NCBI GenBank assembly: GCA_028752905.1 | Contig: JAQNBH010000002.1 | Location: 22,207,059-22,271,058, forward strand | Source of the DNA: Cladorhizidae sp. MBARI D1340-BT2 | Lineage: Eukaryota > Porifera > Demospongiae > Poecilosclerida > Cladorhizidae | DNA length: 64,000 nucleotides | Direction of reading: 5' to 3' | Part shown: positions 1 through 11,869 of the stretch, one piece after another | Layout: each line of letters starts with the position of its first letter | How positions within the stretch are numbered: position 1 is the stretch's first letter | Notes under the pieces: generated by a model | What the model was told of the DNA's origin: nothing | Databases searched by the model: none | Seen by the model: the letters and a program-made list of their open reading frames with translations, nothing else | Translations under genes and position numbers: made by a program

Positions 1-474
1 ATCATATCAAGTCCATTACAGTAAAGTTTGCAGAATATTATGGATGTTTGATATCAACAGAGAGCACAGAGAGAGACCTATCTTAATAGCTATATATCAA
101 GTTTATTCAGTGAAGTGTGGAGAATCTATTTAGCATCAAGAGAGAGCAGAGAGAAACCTATCTTGTGATTCTATCAAGTCCATTACTGTGAAGTATGCGG
201 AATATACGGATGTTTGGTATCAAGAGAGAGAACAGAGAGAGGCCTACCTTTAGAGCTATATATCAAGTCTATTCAGTGAAGTGTGGAGAATCTATGAAGC
301 TAACATGTTTAGCTCAAGATAGAGAACACTGAGAGATACCTATCTTGCAAGTCCATTACAGTGAAGTGTGCAGAATATATGGATGTTTGGTATCAAGAGA
401 GAGCACTTGGAGAGTCCTATCTTAATAGTGGTATAACAAGTCTATTCAGTGAAGTGTGGATAATCTACGAAGCT
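1..474. repeat. B block, copy 1 (left end outside window)
   Basis: About 32 nt of the 506-bp block lie before the window. Internal structure: six degenerate half-units whose tcaag (or gcaag, acaag) landmarks fall at 7, 97, 174, 263, 347 and 436, spaced 90, 77, 89, 84 and 89 bp. Two half-unit types alternate. One reads tcaagtccattac...gaatatatggatgtttgg, the other tcaagtctattcagtgaag...gaagctaacatg. The block is thus three degenerate dimers of about 170 bp. Confidence 0.92.
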
Positions 475-877
475 AACATGTTTAGCATCAAGTAAGAGTA
501 CAATTCATAACTGCCCTAATTAACAAGACCAAAGTCCCAGATTTTGTCAACTGATAGAGAAGGCCCTTATCTGCAACATGTGAACAGATTATCAATAAAT
601 GTAGTGGTTTTTCACTGGCAGGCCACCGCTTTGGCAACTGGAAAACGCCAGGAAAAATCCCAAACCTTACCACTTCAAATCATCATAACTTCCTAATACT
701 TAGAGTACTCAAAACTTTGGCACGTACAAAAGACAGATAATTAGAAGGGCTATCCGGTGATATAAAAATTATCTTTTTAGGGTAAAGTGTAGAATAGTTA
801 TGAGCTTCACGGCAAAAAAACAAGATTTTCGGGGGGGAAATGAGAAACATATAGACCAAATTAGGGCAAATATCAAG

Positions 878-1086
878 AACATGTTTAGCATCAAGTAAGA
901 GTACAATTCATAACTGCCCTAATTAACAAGACCAAAGTCCCAGATTTTGTCAACTGATAGAGAAGGCCCTTATCTGCAACATGTGAACAGATTATCAATA
1001 AATGTAGTGGTTTTTCACTGGCAGGCCACCGCTTTGGCAACTGGAAAACGCCAGGAAAAATCCCAAACCTTACCACTTCAAATCAC
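878..1086. repeat. Invariant core half of the A monomer (reference copy)
   Basis: From aacatgtttagcatcaag to cttcaaatcac. Across 137 A units only about a dozen distinct changes were noticed here, most of them shared by duplicated units: gagcaaag, agattaca, gatagataag, atcacaaac, aatgcc, attgata, gtactatt, ccagtaaa, tcctaga, gacccaga, and two kinds of 1-nt deletion. The minus strand is open for 61 codons but begins with GTG, and identity extends to third codon positions, so coding is not the likely reason for conservation. Function unknown. Confidence 0.8.
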
Positions 1087-1280
1087 CATAACTTGCTAAT
1101 ACTTAGAGTACTCAAAATTTTGGCACGTACAAAAGACAGATAATTAGAAGGGCTATTCGGTGATATAAAAATTATCTTTTTTGGGTAAAGTGTAGAAAAG
1201 TTATGAGCTTCACGGCAAAAAAACAAGATTTTCGGGGGGGAAATGAGAAACATATAGACCAAATTAGGGCAAATATCAAG
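1087..1280. repeat. Variable half of the A monomer (reference copy)
   Basis: From cataacttgc to the closing aaatatcaag. It contains an 8-bp palindrome (gagtactc), a TATA-like gatataaaaa, an inverted repeat flanking it (1,138-1,145 and 1,170-1,177), a run of 6-8 G after ttttc, and the catatagacc site where the transposon inserted in another copy. Subtype-defining substitutions and all 3- and 4-nt insertions fall in this half. Confidence 0.85.
1138..1177. repeat. Inverted repeat in A monomer (agataatt / aattatct), reference copy
   Basis: Perfect 8-bp arms with a 24-nt spacer, present in nearly every A unit. The spacer holds the TATA-like gatataaa. A few units (about 14.5, 17.8 and 18.6 kb) read ttttctttt in place of ttatctttt, which breaks the right arm. 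Whether it folds or binds a protein is unknown. Confidence 0.5.
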
Positions 1281-1683
1281 AACATGTTTAGCATCAAGTA
1301 AGAGTACAATTCATAACTGCCCTAATTAACAAGACCAAAGTCCCAGATTTTGTCAACTGATAGAGAAGGCCCTTATCTGCAACATGTGAACAGATTATCA
1401 ATAAATGTAGTGGTTTTTCACTGGCAGGCCACCGCTTTGGCAACTGGAAAACGCCAGGAAAAATCCCAAACCTTACCACTTCAAATCACCATAACTTGCT
1501 AATACTTAGAGTACTCAAAATTTTGGCACGTACAAAAGACAGATAATTAGAAGAGCTATCCGGTGATATAAAAATTATCTTTTTTGGGTAAAGTGTAGAA
1601 AAGTTATGAGCTTCACGGCAAAAAAACAAGATTTTCGGGGGGGAAATGAGAAACATATAGACCAAATTAGGGCAAATATCAAG

Positions 1684-2189
1684 ATAGAGAACACATAATG
1701 AAACCTATCATTCGAATCATATCAAGTCCATTACAGTAAAGTTTGCAGAATATTATGGATGTTTGATATCAACAGAGAGCACAGAGAGAGACCTATCTTA
1801 ATAGCTATATATCAAGTTTATTCAGTGAAGTGTGGAGAATCTATTTAGCATCAAGAGAGAGCAGAGAGAAACCTATCTTGTGATTCTATCAAGTCCATTA
1901 CTGTGAAGTATGCGGAATATACGGATGTTTGGTATCAAGAGAGAGAACAGAGAGAGGCCTACCTTTAGAGCTATATATCAAGTCTATTCAGTGAAGTGTG
2001 GAGAATCTATGAAGCTAACATGTTTAGCTCAAGATAGAGAACACTGAGAGATACCTATCTTGCAAGTCCATTACAGTGAAGTGTGCAGAATATATGGATG
2101 TTTGGTATCAAGAGAGAGCACTTGGAGAGTCCTATCTTAATAGTGGTATAACAAGTCTATTCAGTGAAGTGTGGATAATCTACGAAGCT
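1684..2189. repeat. B block, copy 2 (complete, 506 bp)
   Basis: Begins atagagaacacataatg directly after the atatcaag that closes an A unit and ends ctacgaagct just before aacatgtttagcatcaag of the next A unit. Used here as the reference complete copy; later copies are nearly identical. Confidence 0.95.
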
Positions 2190-2995
2190 AACATGTTTAG
2201 CATCAAGTAAGAGTACAATTCATAACTGCCCTAATTAACAAGACCAAAGTCCCAGATTTTGTCAACTGATAGAGAAGGCCCTTATCTGCAACATGTGAAC
2301 AGATTATCAATAAATGTAGTGGTTTTTCACTGGCAGGCCACCGCTTTGGCAACTGGAAAACGCCAGGAAAAATCCCAAACCTTACCACTTCAAATCACCA
2401 TAACTTGCTAATACTTAGAGTACTCAAAATTTTGGCACGTACAAAAGACAGATAATTAGAAGGGCTATTCGGTGATATAAAAATTATCTTTTTTGGGTAA
2501 AGTGTAGAAAAGTTATGAGCTTCACGGCAAAAAAACAAGATTTTCGGGGGGGAAATGAGAAACATATAGACCAAATTAGGGCAAATATCAAGAACATGTT
2601 TAGCATCAAGTAAGAGTACAATTCATAACTGCCCTAATTAACAAGACCAAAGTCCCAGATTTTGTCAACTGATAGAGAAGGCCCTTATCTGCAACATGTG
2701 AACAGATTATCAATAAATGTAGTGGTTTTTCACTGGCAGGCCACCGCTTTGGCAACTGGAAAACGCCAGGAAAAATCCCAAACCTTACCACTTCAAATCA
2801 CCATAACTTGCTAATACTTAGAGTACTCAAAATTTTGGCACGTACAAAAGACAGATAATTAGAAGAGCTATCCGGTGATATAAAAATTATCTTTTTTGGG
2901 TAAAGTGTAGAAAAGTTATGAGCTTCACGGCAAAAAAACAAGATTTTCGGGGGGAAAATGAGAAACATATAGACCAAATTAGGGCAAATATCAAG
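2190..2995. repeat. Run of 2 A units
   Basis: A monomers at 2,190 and 2,593, both of the caccat/ttgc subtype. Together with copy 2 of B they form a 1,312-bp segment. Confidence 0.95.
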
Positions 2996-3501
2996 ATAGA
3001 GAACACATAATGAAACCTATCATTCGAATCATATCAAGTCCATTACAGTAAAGTTTGCAGAATATTATGGATGTTTGATATCAACAGAGAGCACAGAGAG
3101 AGACCTATCTTAATAGCTATATATCAAGTTTATTCAGTGAAGTGTGGAGAATCTATTTAGCATCAAGAGAGAGCAGAGAGAAACCTATCTTGTGATTCTA
3201 TCAAGTCCATTACTGTGAAGTATGCGGAATATACGGATGTTTGGTATCAAGAGAGAGAACAGAGAGAGGCCTACCTTTAGAGCTATATATCAAGTCTATT
3301 CAGTGAAGTGTGGAGAATCTATGAAGCTAACATGTTTAGCTCAAGATAGAGAACACTGAGAGATACCTATCTTGCAAGTCCATTACAGTGAAGTGTGCAG
3401 AATATATGGATGTTTGGTATCAAGAGAGAGCACTTGGAGAGTCCTATCTTAATAGTGGTATAACAAGTCTATTCAGTGAAGTGTGGATAATCTACGAAGC
3501 T
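2996..3501. repeat. B block, copy 3
   Basis: Complete 506-bp copy with the same boundaries as copy 2. Confidence 0.95.
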
Positions 3502-4710
3502 AACATGTTTAGCATCAAGTAAGAGTACAATTCATAACTGCCCTAATTAACAAGACCAAAGTCCCAGATTTTGTCAACTGATAGAGAAGGCCCTTATCTG
3601 CAACATGTGAACAGATTATCAATAAATGTAGTGGTTTTTCACTGGCAGGCCACCGCTTTGGCAACTGGAAAACGCCAGGAAAAATCCCAAACCTTACCAC
3701 TTCAAATCATCATAACTTCCTAATACTTAGAGTACTCAAAACTTTGGCACGTACAAAAGACAGATAATTAGAAGGGCTATCCGGTGATATAAAAATTATC
3801 TTTTTAGGGTAAAGTGTAGAATAGTTATGAGCTTCACGGCAAAAAAACAAGATTTTCGGGGGGGAAATGAGAAACTTATAGACCAAATTAGGGCAAATAT
3901 CAAGAACATGTTTAGCATCAAGTAAGAGTACAATTCATAACTGCCCTAATTAACAAGACCAAAGTCCCAGATTTTGTCAACTGATAGAGAAGGCCCTTAT
4001 CTGCAACATGTGAACAGATTATCAATAAATGTAGTGGTTTTTCACTGGCAGGCCACCGCTTTGGCAACTGGAAAACGCCAGGAAAAATCCCAAACCTTAC
4101 CACTTCAAATCAGCATAACTTGCTAATACTTAGAGTACTCAAAATTTTGGCACGTACAAAAGACAGATAATTAGAAGGGCTATTCGGTGATATAAAAATT
4201 ATCTTTTTTGGGTAAAGTGTAGAAAAGTTATGAGCTTCACGGCAAAAAAACAAGATTTTCGGGGGGGAAATGAGAAACATATAGACCAAATTAGGGCAAA
4301 TATCAAGAACATGTTTAGCATCAAGTAAGAGTACAATTCATAACTGCCCTAATTAACAAGACCAAAGTCCCAGATTTTGTCAACTGATAGAGAAGGCCCT
4401 TATCTGCAACATGTGAACAGATTATCAATAAATGTAGTGGTTTTTCACTGGCAGGCCACCGCTTTGGCAACTGGAAAACGCCAGGAAAAATCCCAAACCT
4501 TACCACTTCAAATCACCATAACTTGCTAATACTTAGAGTACTCAAAATTTTGGCACGTACAAAAGACAGATAATTAGAAGAGCTATCCGGTGATATAAAA
4601 ATTATCTTTTTTGGGTAAAGTGTAGAAAAGTTATGAGCTTCACGGCAAAAAAACAAGATTTTCGGGGGGAAAATGAGAAACATATAGACCAAATTAGGGC
4701 AAATATCAAG
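3502..4710. repeat. Run of 3 A units
   Basis: A monomers at 3,502, 3,905 and 4,308. The subtype order repeats that of 475-1,683. The first has aaacttatagacc rather than aaacatatagacc; the second has cagcataac. Confidence 0.95.
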
Positions 4711-5216
4711 ATAGAGAACACATAATGAAACCTATCATTCGAATCATATCAAGTCCATTACAGTAAAGTTTGCAGAATATTATGGATGTTTGATATCAAC
4801 AGAGAGCACAGAGAGAGACCTATCTTAATAGCTATATATCAAGTTTATTCAGTGAAGTGTGGAGAATCTATTTAGCATCAAGAGAGAGCAGAGAGAAACC
4901 TATCTTGTGATTCTATCAAGTCCATTACTGTGAAGTATGCGGAATATACGGATGTTTGGTATCAAGAGAGAGAACAGAGAGAGGCCTACCTTTAGAGCTA
5001 TATATCAAGTCTATTCAGTGAAGTGTGGAGAATCTATGAAGCTAACATGTTTAGCTCAAGATAGAGAACACTGAGAGATACCTATCTTGCAAGTCCATTA
5101 CAGTGAAGTGTGCAGAATATATGGGTGTTTGGTATCAAGAGAGAGCACTTGGAGAGTCCTATCTTAATAGTGGTATAACAAGTCTATTCAGTGAAGTGTG
5201 GATAATCTACGAAGCT
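4711..5216. repeat. B block, copy 4
   Basis: Complete copy; one change noticed (atatgggtgtttgg near 5,124). It starts the first of two successive B+7A segments. Confidence 0.95.
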
Positions 5217-8037
5217 AACATGTTTAGCATCAAGTAAGAGTACAATTCATAACTGCCCTAATTAACAAGACCAAAGTCCCAGATTTTGTCAACTGATAGA
5301 GAAGGCCCTTATCTGCAACATGTGAACAGATTATCAATAAATGTAGTGGTTTTTCACTGGCAGGCCACCGCTTTGGCAACTGGAAAACGCCAGGAAAAAT
5401 CCCAAACCTTACCACTTCAAATCACCATAACTTGCTAATACTTAGAGTACTCAAAATTTTGGCACGTACAAAAGACAGATAATTAGAAGGGCTATTCGGT
5501 GATATAAAAATTATCTTTTTTGGGTAAAGTGTAGAAAAGTTATGAGCTTCACGGCAAAAAAACAAGATTTTCGGGGGGAAAATGAGAAACATATAGACCA
5601 AATTAGGGCAAATATCAAGAACATGTTTAGCATCAAGTAAGAGTACAATTCATAACTGCCCTAATTAACAAGACCAAAGTCCCAGATTTTGTCAACTGAT
5701 AGAGAAGGCCCTTATCTGCAACATGTGAACAGATTATCAATAAATGTAGTGGTTTTTCACTGGCAGGCCACCGCTTTGGCAACTGGAAAACGCCAGGAAA
5801 AATCCCAAACCTTACCACTTCAAATCATCATAACTTCCTAATACTTAGAGTACTCAAAACTTTGGCACGTACAAAAGACAGATAATTAGAAGGGCTATCC
5901 GGTGATATAAAAATTATCTTTTTAGGGTAAAGTGTAGAATAGTTATGAGCTTCACGGCAAAAAAACAAGATTTTCGGGGGGGAAATGAGAAACATATAGA
6001 CCAAATTAGGGCAAATATCAAGAACATGTTTAGCATCAAGTAAGAGTACAATTCATAACTGCCCTAATTAACAAGAGCAAAGTCCCAGATTTTGTCAACT
6101 GATAGAGAAGGCCCTTATCTGCAACATGTGAACAGATTATCAATAAATGTAGTGGTTTTTCACTGGCAGGCCACCGCTTTGGCAACTGGAAAACGCCAGG
6201 AAAAATCCCAAACCTTACCACTTCAAATCACCATAACTTGCTAATACTTAGAGTACTCAAAATTTTGGCACGTACAAAAGACAGATAATTAGAAGGGCTA
6301 TTCGGTGATATAAAAATTATCTTTTTTGGGTAAAGTGTAGAAAAGTTATGAGCTTCACGGCAAAAAAACAAGATTTTCGGGGGGGAAATGAGAAACATAT
6401 AGACCAAATTAGGGCAAATATCAAGAACATGTTTAGCATCAAGTAAGAGTACAATTCATAACTGCCCTAATTAACAAGACCAAAGTCCCAGATTTTGTCA
6501 ACTGATAGAGAAGGCCCTTATCTGCAACATGTGAACAGATTATCAATAAATGTAGTGGTTTTTCACTGGCAGGCCACCGCTTTGGCAACTGGAAAACGCC
6601 AGGAAAAATCCCAAACCTTACCACTTCAAATCACCATAACTTGCTAATACTTAGAGTACTCAAAATTTTGGCACGTACAAAAGACAGATAATTAGAAGGG
6701 CTATTCGGTGATATAAAAATTATCTTTTTTGGGTAAAGTGTAGAAAAGTTATGAGCTTCACGGCAAAAAAACAAGATTTTCGGGGGGAAAATGAGAAACA
6801 TATAGACCAAATTAGGGCAAATATCAAGAACATGTTTAGCATCAAGTAAGAGTACAATTCATAACTGCCCTAATTAACAAGACCAAAGTCCCAGATTTTG
6901 TCAACTGATAGAGAAGGCCCTTATCTGCAACATGTGAACAGATTATCAATAAATGTAGTGGTTTTTCACTGGCAGGCCACCGCTTTGGCAACTGGAAAAC
7001 GCCAGGAAAAATCCCAAACCTTACCACTTCAAATCATCATAACTTCCTAATACTTAGAGTACTCAAAACTTTGGCACGTACAAAAGACAGATAATTAGAA
7101 GGGCTATCCGGTGATATAAAAATTATCTTTTTAGAGTAAAGTGTAGAATAGTTATGAGCTTCACGGCAAAAAAACAAGATTTTCGGGGGGGAAATGAGAA
7201 ACATATAGACCAAATTAGGGCAAATATCAAGAACATGTTTAGCATCAAGTAAGAGTACAATTCATAACTGCCCTAATTAACAAGACCAAAGTCCCAGATT
7301 TTGTCAACTGATAGAGAAGGCCCTTATCTGCAACATGTGAACAGATTATCAATAAATGTAGTGGTTTTTCACTGGCAGGCCACCGCTTTGGCAACTGGAA
7401 AACGCCAGGAAAAATCCCAAACCTTACCACTTCAAATCACCATAACTTGCTAATACTTAGAGTACTCAAAATTTTGGCACGTACAAAAGACAGATAATTA
7501 GAAGGGCTATTCGGTGATATAAAAATTATCTTTTTTGGGTAAAGTGTAGAAAAGTTATGAGCTTCACGGCAAAAAAACAAGATTTTCGGGGGGGAAATGA
7601 GAAACATATAGACCAAATTAGGGCAAATATCAAGAACATGTTTAGCATCAAGTAAGAGTACAATTCATAACTGCCCTAATTAACAAGACCAAAGTCCCAG
7701 ATTTTGTCAACTGATAGAGAAGGCCCTTATCTGCAACATGTGAACAGATTATCAATAAATGTAGTGGTTTTTCACTGGCAGGCCACCGCTTTGGCAACTG
7801 GAAAACGCCAGGAAAAATCCCAAACCTTACCACTTCAAATCACCATAACTTGCTAATACTTAGAGTACTCAAAATTTTGGCACGTACAAAAGACAGATAA
7901 TTAGAAGAGCTATCCGGTGATATAAAAATTATCTTTTTTGGGTAAAGTGTAGAAAAGTTATGAGCTTCACGGCAAAAAAACAAGATTTTCGGGGGGAAAA
8001 TGAGAAACATATAGACCAAATTAGGGCAAATATCAAG
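5217..8037. repeat. Run of 7 A units
   Basis: A monomers at 5,217, 5,620, 6,023, 6,426, 6,829, 7,232 and 7,635. The 6,023 unit has gagcaaag in the core; the 6,829 unit has tttttagagtaaag. Confidence 0.95.
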
Positions 8038-8543
8038 ATAGAGAACACATAATGAAACCTATCATTCGAATCATATCAAGTCCATTACAGTAAAGTTTGC
8101 AGAATATTATGGATGTTTGATATCAACAGAGAGCACAGAGAGAGACCTATCTTAATAGCTATATATCAAGTTTATTCAGTGAAGTGTGGAGAATCTATTT
8201 AGCATCAAGAGAGAGCAGAGAGAAACCTATCTTGTGATTCTATCAAGTCCATTACTGTGAAGTATGCGGAATATACGGATGTTTGGTATCAAGAGAGAGA
8301 ACAGAGAGAGGCCTACCTTTAGAGCTATATATCAAGTCTATTCAGTGAAGTGTGGAGAATCTATGAAGCTAACATGTTTAGCTCAAGATAGAGAACACTG
8401 AGAGATACCTATCTTGCAAGTCCATTACAGTGAAGTGTGCAGAATATATGGATGTTTGGTATCAAGAGAGAGCACTTGGAGAGTCCTATCTTAATAGTGG
8501 TATAACAAGTCTATTCAGTGAAGTGTGGATAATCTACGAAGCT
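8038..8543. repeat. B block, copy 5
   Basis: Complete 506-bp copy; starts the second B+7A segment. Confidence 0.95.
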
Positions 8544-11363
8544 AACATGTTTAGCATCAAGTAAGAGTACAATTCATAACTGCCCTAATTAACAAGACCA
8601 AAGTCCCAGATTTTGTCAACTGATAGAGAAGGCCCTTATCTGCAACATGTGAACAGATTATCAATAAATGTAGTGGTTTTTCACTGGCAGGCCACCGCTT
8701 TGGCAACTGGAAAACGCCAGGAAAAATCCCAAACCTTACCACTTCAAATCACCATAACTTGCTAATACTTAGAGTACTCAAAATTTTGGCACGTACAAAA
8801 GACAGATAATTAGAAGAGCTATCCGGTGATATAAAAATTATCTTTTTTGGGTAAAGTGTAGAAAAGTTATGAGCTTCACGGCAAAAAAACAAGATTTTCG
8901 GGGGGGAAATGAGAAACATATAGACCAAATTAGGGCAAATATCAAGAACATGTTTAGCATCAAGTAAGAGTACAATTCAAACTGCCCTAATTAACAAGAC
9001 CAAAGTCCCAGATTTTGTCAACTGATAGAGAAGGCCCTTATCTGCAACATGTGAACAGATTATCAATAAATGTAGTGGTTTTTCACTGGCAGGCCACCGC
9101 TTTGGCAACTGGAAAACGCCAGGAAAAATCCCAAACCTTACCACTTCAAATCATCATAACTTCCTAATACTTAGAGTACTCAAAACTTTGGCACGTACAA
9201 AAGACAGATAATTAGAAGGGCTATCCGGTGATATAAAAATTATCTTTTTAGGGTAAAGTGTAGAATAGTTATGAGCTTCACGGCAAAAAAACAAGATTTT
9301 CGGGGGGGAAATGAGAAACATATAGACCAAATTAGGGCAAATATCAAGAACATGTTTAGCATCAAGTAAGAGTACAATTCATAACTGCCCTAATTAACAA
9401 GACCAAAGTCCCAGATTTTGTCAACTGATAGAGAAGGCCCTTATCTGCAACATGTGAACAGATTATCAATAAATGTAGTGGTTTTTCACTGGCAGGCCAC
9501 CGCTTTGGCAACTGGAAAACGCCAGGAAAAATCCCAAACCTTACCACTTCAAATCATCATAACTTGCTAATACTTAGAGTACTCAAAATTTTGGCACATA
9601 CAAAAGACAGATAATTAGAAGGGCTATCCGGTGATATAAAAATTATCTTTTTAGGGTAAAGTGTAGAAAAGTTATGAGCTTCACGGCAAAAAAACAAGAT
9701 TTTCGGGGGGGAAATGAGAAACATATAGACCAAATTAGGGCAAATATCAAGAACATGTTTAGCATCAAGTAAGAGTACAATTCATAACTGCCCTAATTAA
9801 CAAGACCAAAGTCCCAGATTTTGTCAACTGATAGAGAAGGCCCTTATCTGCAACATGTGAACAGATTATCAATAAATGTAGTGGTTTTTCACTGGCAGGC
9901 CACCGCTTTGGCAACTGGAAAACGCCAGGAAAAATCCCAAACCTTACCACTTCAAATCATCATAACTTGCTAATACTTAGAGTACTCAAAATTTTGGCAC
10001 ATACAAAAGACAGATAATTAGAAGGGCTATCCGGTGATATAAAAATTATCTTTTTAGGGTAAAGTGTAGAAAAGTTATGAGCTTCACGGCAAAAAAACAA
10101 GATTTTCGGGGGGGAAATGAGAAACATATAGACCAAATTAGGGCAAATATCAAGAACATGTTTAGCATCAAGTAAGAGTACAATTCATAACTGCCCTAAT
10201 TAACAAGACCAAAGTCCCAGATTTTGTCAACTGATAGAGAAGGCCCTTATCTGCAACATGTGAACAGATTATCAATAAATGTAGTGGTTTTTCACTGGCA
10301 GGCCACCGCTTTGGCAACTGGAAAACGCCAGGAAAAATCCCAAACCTTACCACTTCAAATCATCATAACTTCCTAATACTTAGAGTACTCAAAACTTTGG
10401 CACGTACAAAAGACAGATAATTAGAAGGGCTATCCGGTGATATAAAAATTATCTTTTTAGGGTAAAGTGTAGAATAGTTATGAGCTTCACGGCAAAAAAA
10501 CAAGATTTTCGGGGGGAAAATGAGAAACATATAGACCAAATTAGGGCAAATATCAAGAACATGTTTAGCATCAAGTAAGAGTACAATTCATAACTGCCCT
10601 AATTAACAAGACCAAAGTCCCAGATTTTGTCAACTGATAGAGAAGGCCCTTATCTGCAACATGTGAACAGATTATCAATAAATGTAGTGGTTTTTCACTG
10701 GCAGGCCACCGCTTTGGCAACTGGAAAACGCCAGGAAAAATCCCAAACCTTACCACTTCAAATCACCATAACTTGCTAATACTTAGAGTACTCAAAATTT
10801 TGGCACGTACAAAAGACAGATAATTAGAAGGGCTATTCGGTGATATAAAAATTATCTTTTTTGGGTAAAGTGTAGAAAAGTTATGAGCTTCACGGCAAAA
10901 AAACAAGATTTTCGGGGGGGAAATGAGAAACATATAGACCAAATTAGGGCAAATATCAAGAACATGTTTAGCATCAAGTAAGATTACAATTCATAACTGC
11001 CCTAATTAACAAGACCAAAGTCCCAGATTTTGTCAACTGATAGAGAAGGCCCTTATCTGCAACATGTGAACAGATTATCAATAAATGTAGTGGTTTTTCA
11101 CTGGCAGGCCACCGCTTTGGCAACTGGAAAACGCCAGGAAAAATCCCAAACCTTACCACTTCAAATCACCATAACTTGCTAATACTTAGAGTACTCAAAA
11201 TTTTGGCACGTACAAAAGACAGATAATTAGAATAGCTATCCGGTGATATAAAAATTATCTTTTTTGGGTAAAGTGTAGAAAAGTTATGAGCTTCACGGCA
11301 AAAAAACAAGATTTTCGGGGGGAAAATGAGAAACATATAGACCAAATTAGGGCAAATATCAAG
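8544..11363. repeat. Run of 7 A units, one with a 1-nt core deletion
   Basis: A monomers at 8,544, 8,947, 9,349, 9,752, 10,155, 10,558 and 10,961. The 8,947 unit is 402 bp: caattcaaactg replaces caattcataactg. Units 9,349 and 9,752 share cacatac and a hybrid subtype (catcat with ttgc). Unit 10,961 has agattaca and agaatagc. Confidence 0.95.
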
Positions 11364-11869
11364 ATAGAGAACACATAATGAAACCTATCATTCGAATCAT
11401 ATCAAGTCCATTACAGTAAAGTTTGCAGAATATTATGGATGTTTGATATCAACAGAGAGCACAGAGAGAGACCTATCTTAATAGCTATATATCAAGTTTA
11501 TTCAGTGAAGTGTGGAGAATCTATTTAGCATCAAGAGAGAGCAGAGAGAAACCTATCTTGTGATTCTATCAAGTCCATTACTGTGAAGTATGCGGAATAT
11601 ACGGATGTTTGGTATCAAGAGAGAGAACAGAGAGAGGCCTACCTTTAGAGCTATATATCAAGTCTATTCAGTGAAGTGTGGAGAATCTATGAAGCTAACA
11701 TGTTTAGCTCAAGATAGAGAACACTGAGAGATACCTATCTTGCAAGTCCATTACAGTGAAGTGTGCAGAATATATGGATGTTTGGTATCAAGAGAGAGCA
11801 CTTGGAGAGTCCTATCTTAATAGTGGTATAACAAGTCTATTCAGTGAAGTGTGGATAATCTACGAAGCT
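11364..11869. repeat. B block, copy 6
   Basis: Complete 506-bp copy. Confidence 0.95.

Larger units (their letters stand above)
878..1280. repeat. Representative A monomer (403 bp)
   Basis: Reference copy of the basic unit, counted from aacatgtttagcatcaag to the next atatcaag. The first 210 or so positions are nearly identical in every copy. The remaining 190 or so hold almost all polymorphism: cacc/catc, ttgc/ttcc, gagtact/gaggact, aaatt/aactt/acatt, gtac/gtat, agagc/agggc/agcgc, attcgg/atccgg, aaaag/aaatg/aatag, 6-8 G, and caaa/ccaa. I do not recognise the sequence as part of a named repeat family. Confidence 0.95.
475..1683. repeat. Run of 3 A units
   Basis: Three A monomers at 475, 878 and 1,281. 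The first is the catcat/ttcc/aactt subtype, the other two the caccat/ttgc/aattt subtype, the last with agagc and atccgg. Confidence 0.95.
4711..11363. repeat. Two consecutive B+7A higher-order units (3,327 and 3,326 bp)
   Basis: Segments 4,711-8,037 and 8,038-11,363 have the same composition, one B block followed by seven A units; the 1-bp difference is the deletion in the 8,947 unit. The order of A subtypes is not the same in the two halves, so either they diverged by conversion or the equal count is coincidental. Confidence 0.6.

Noticed and set aside
488..673. 61-codon minus-strand open frame repeated in nearly every A unit (starts MVRFGIFPGV)
   Set aside because: It begins with GTG, not ATG, has no recognisable domain and is broken by 1-nt deletions in four units. 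The DNA is conserved at all codon positions. Best explained as a by-product of the conserved core, not a multicopy gene.
1061..1077. CENP-B box in the A monomer
   Set aside because: ctggaaaacgcc in the core faintly resembles the second half of the mammalian box, but the essential TTCG and CGGG parts are missing. The ttttcggggggaaaa stretch has TTCG but not the required A and CGGG at their positions.
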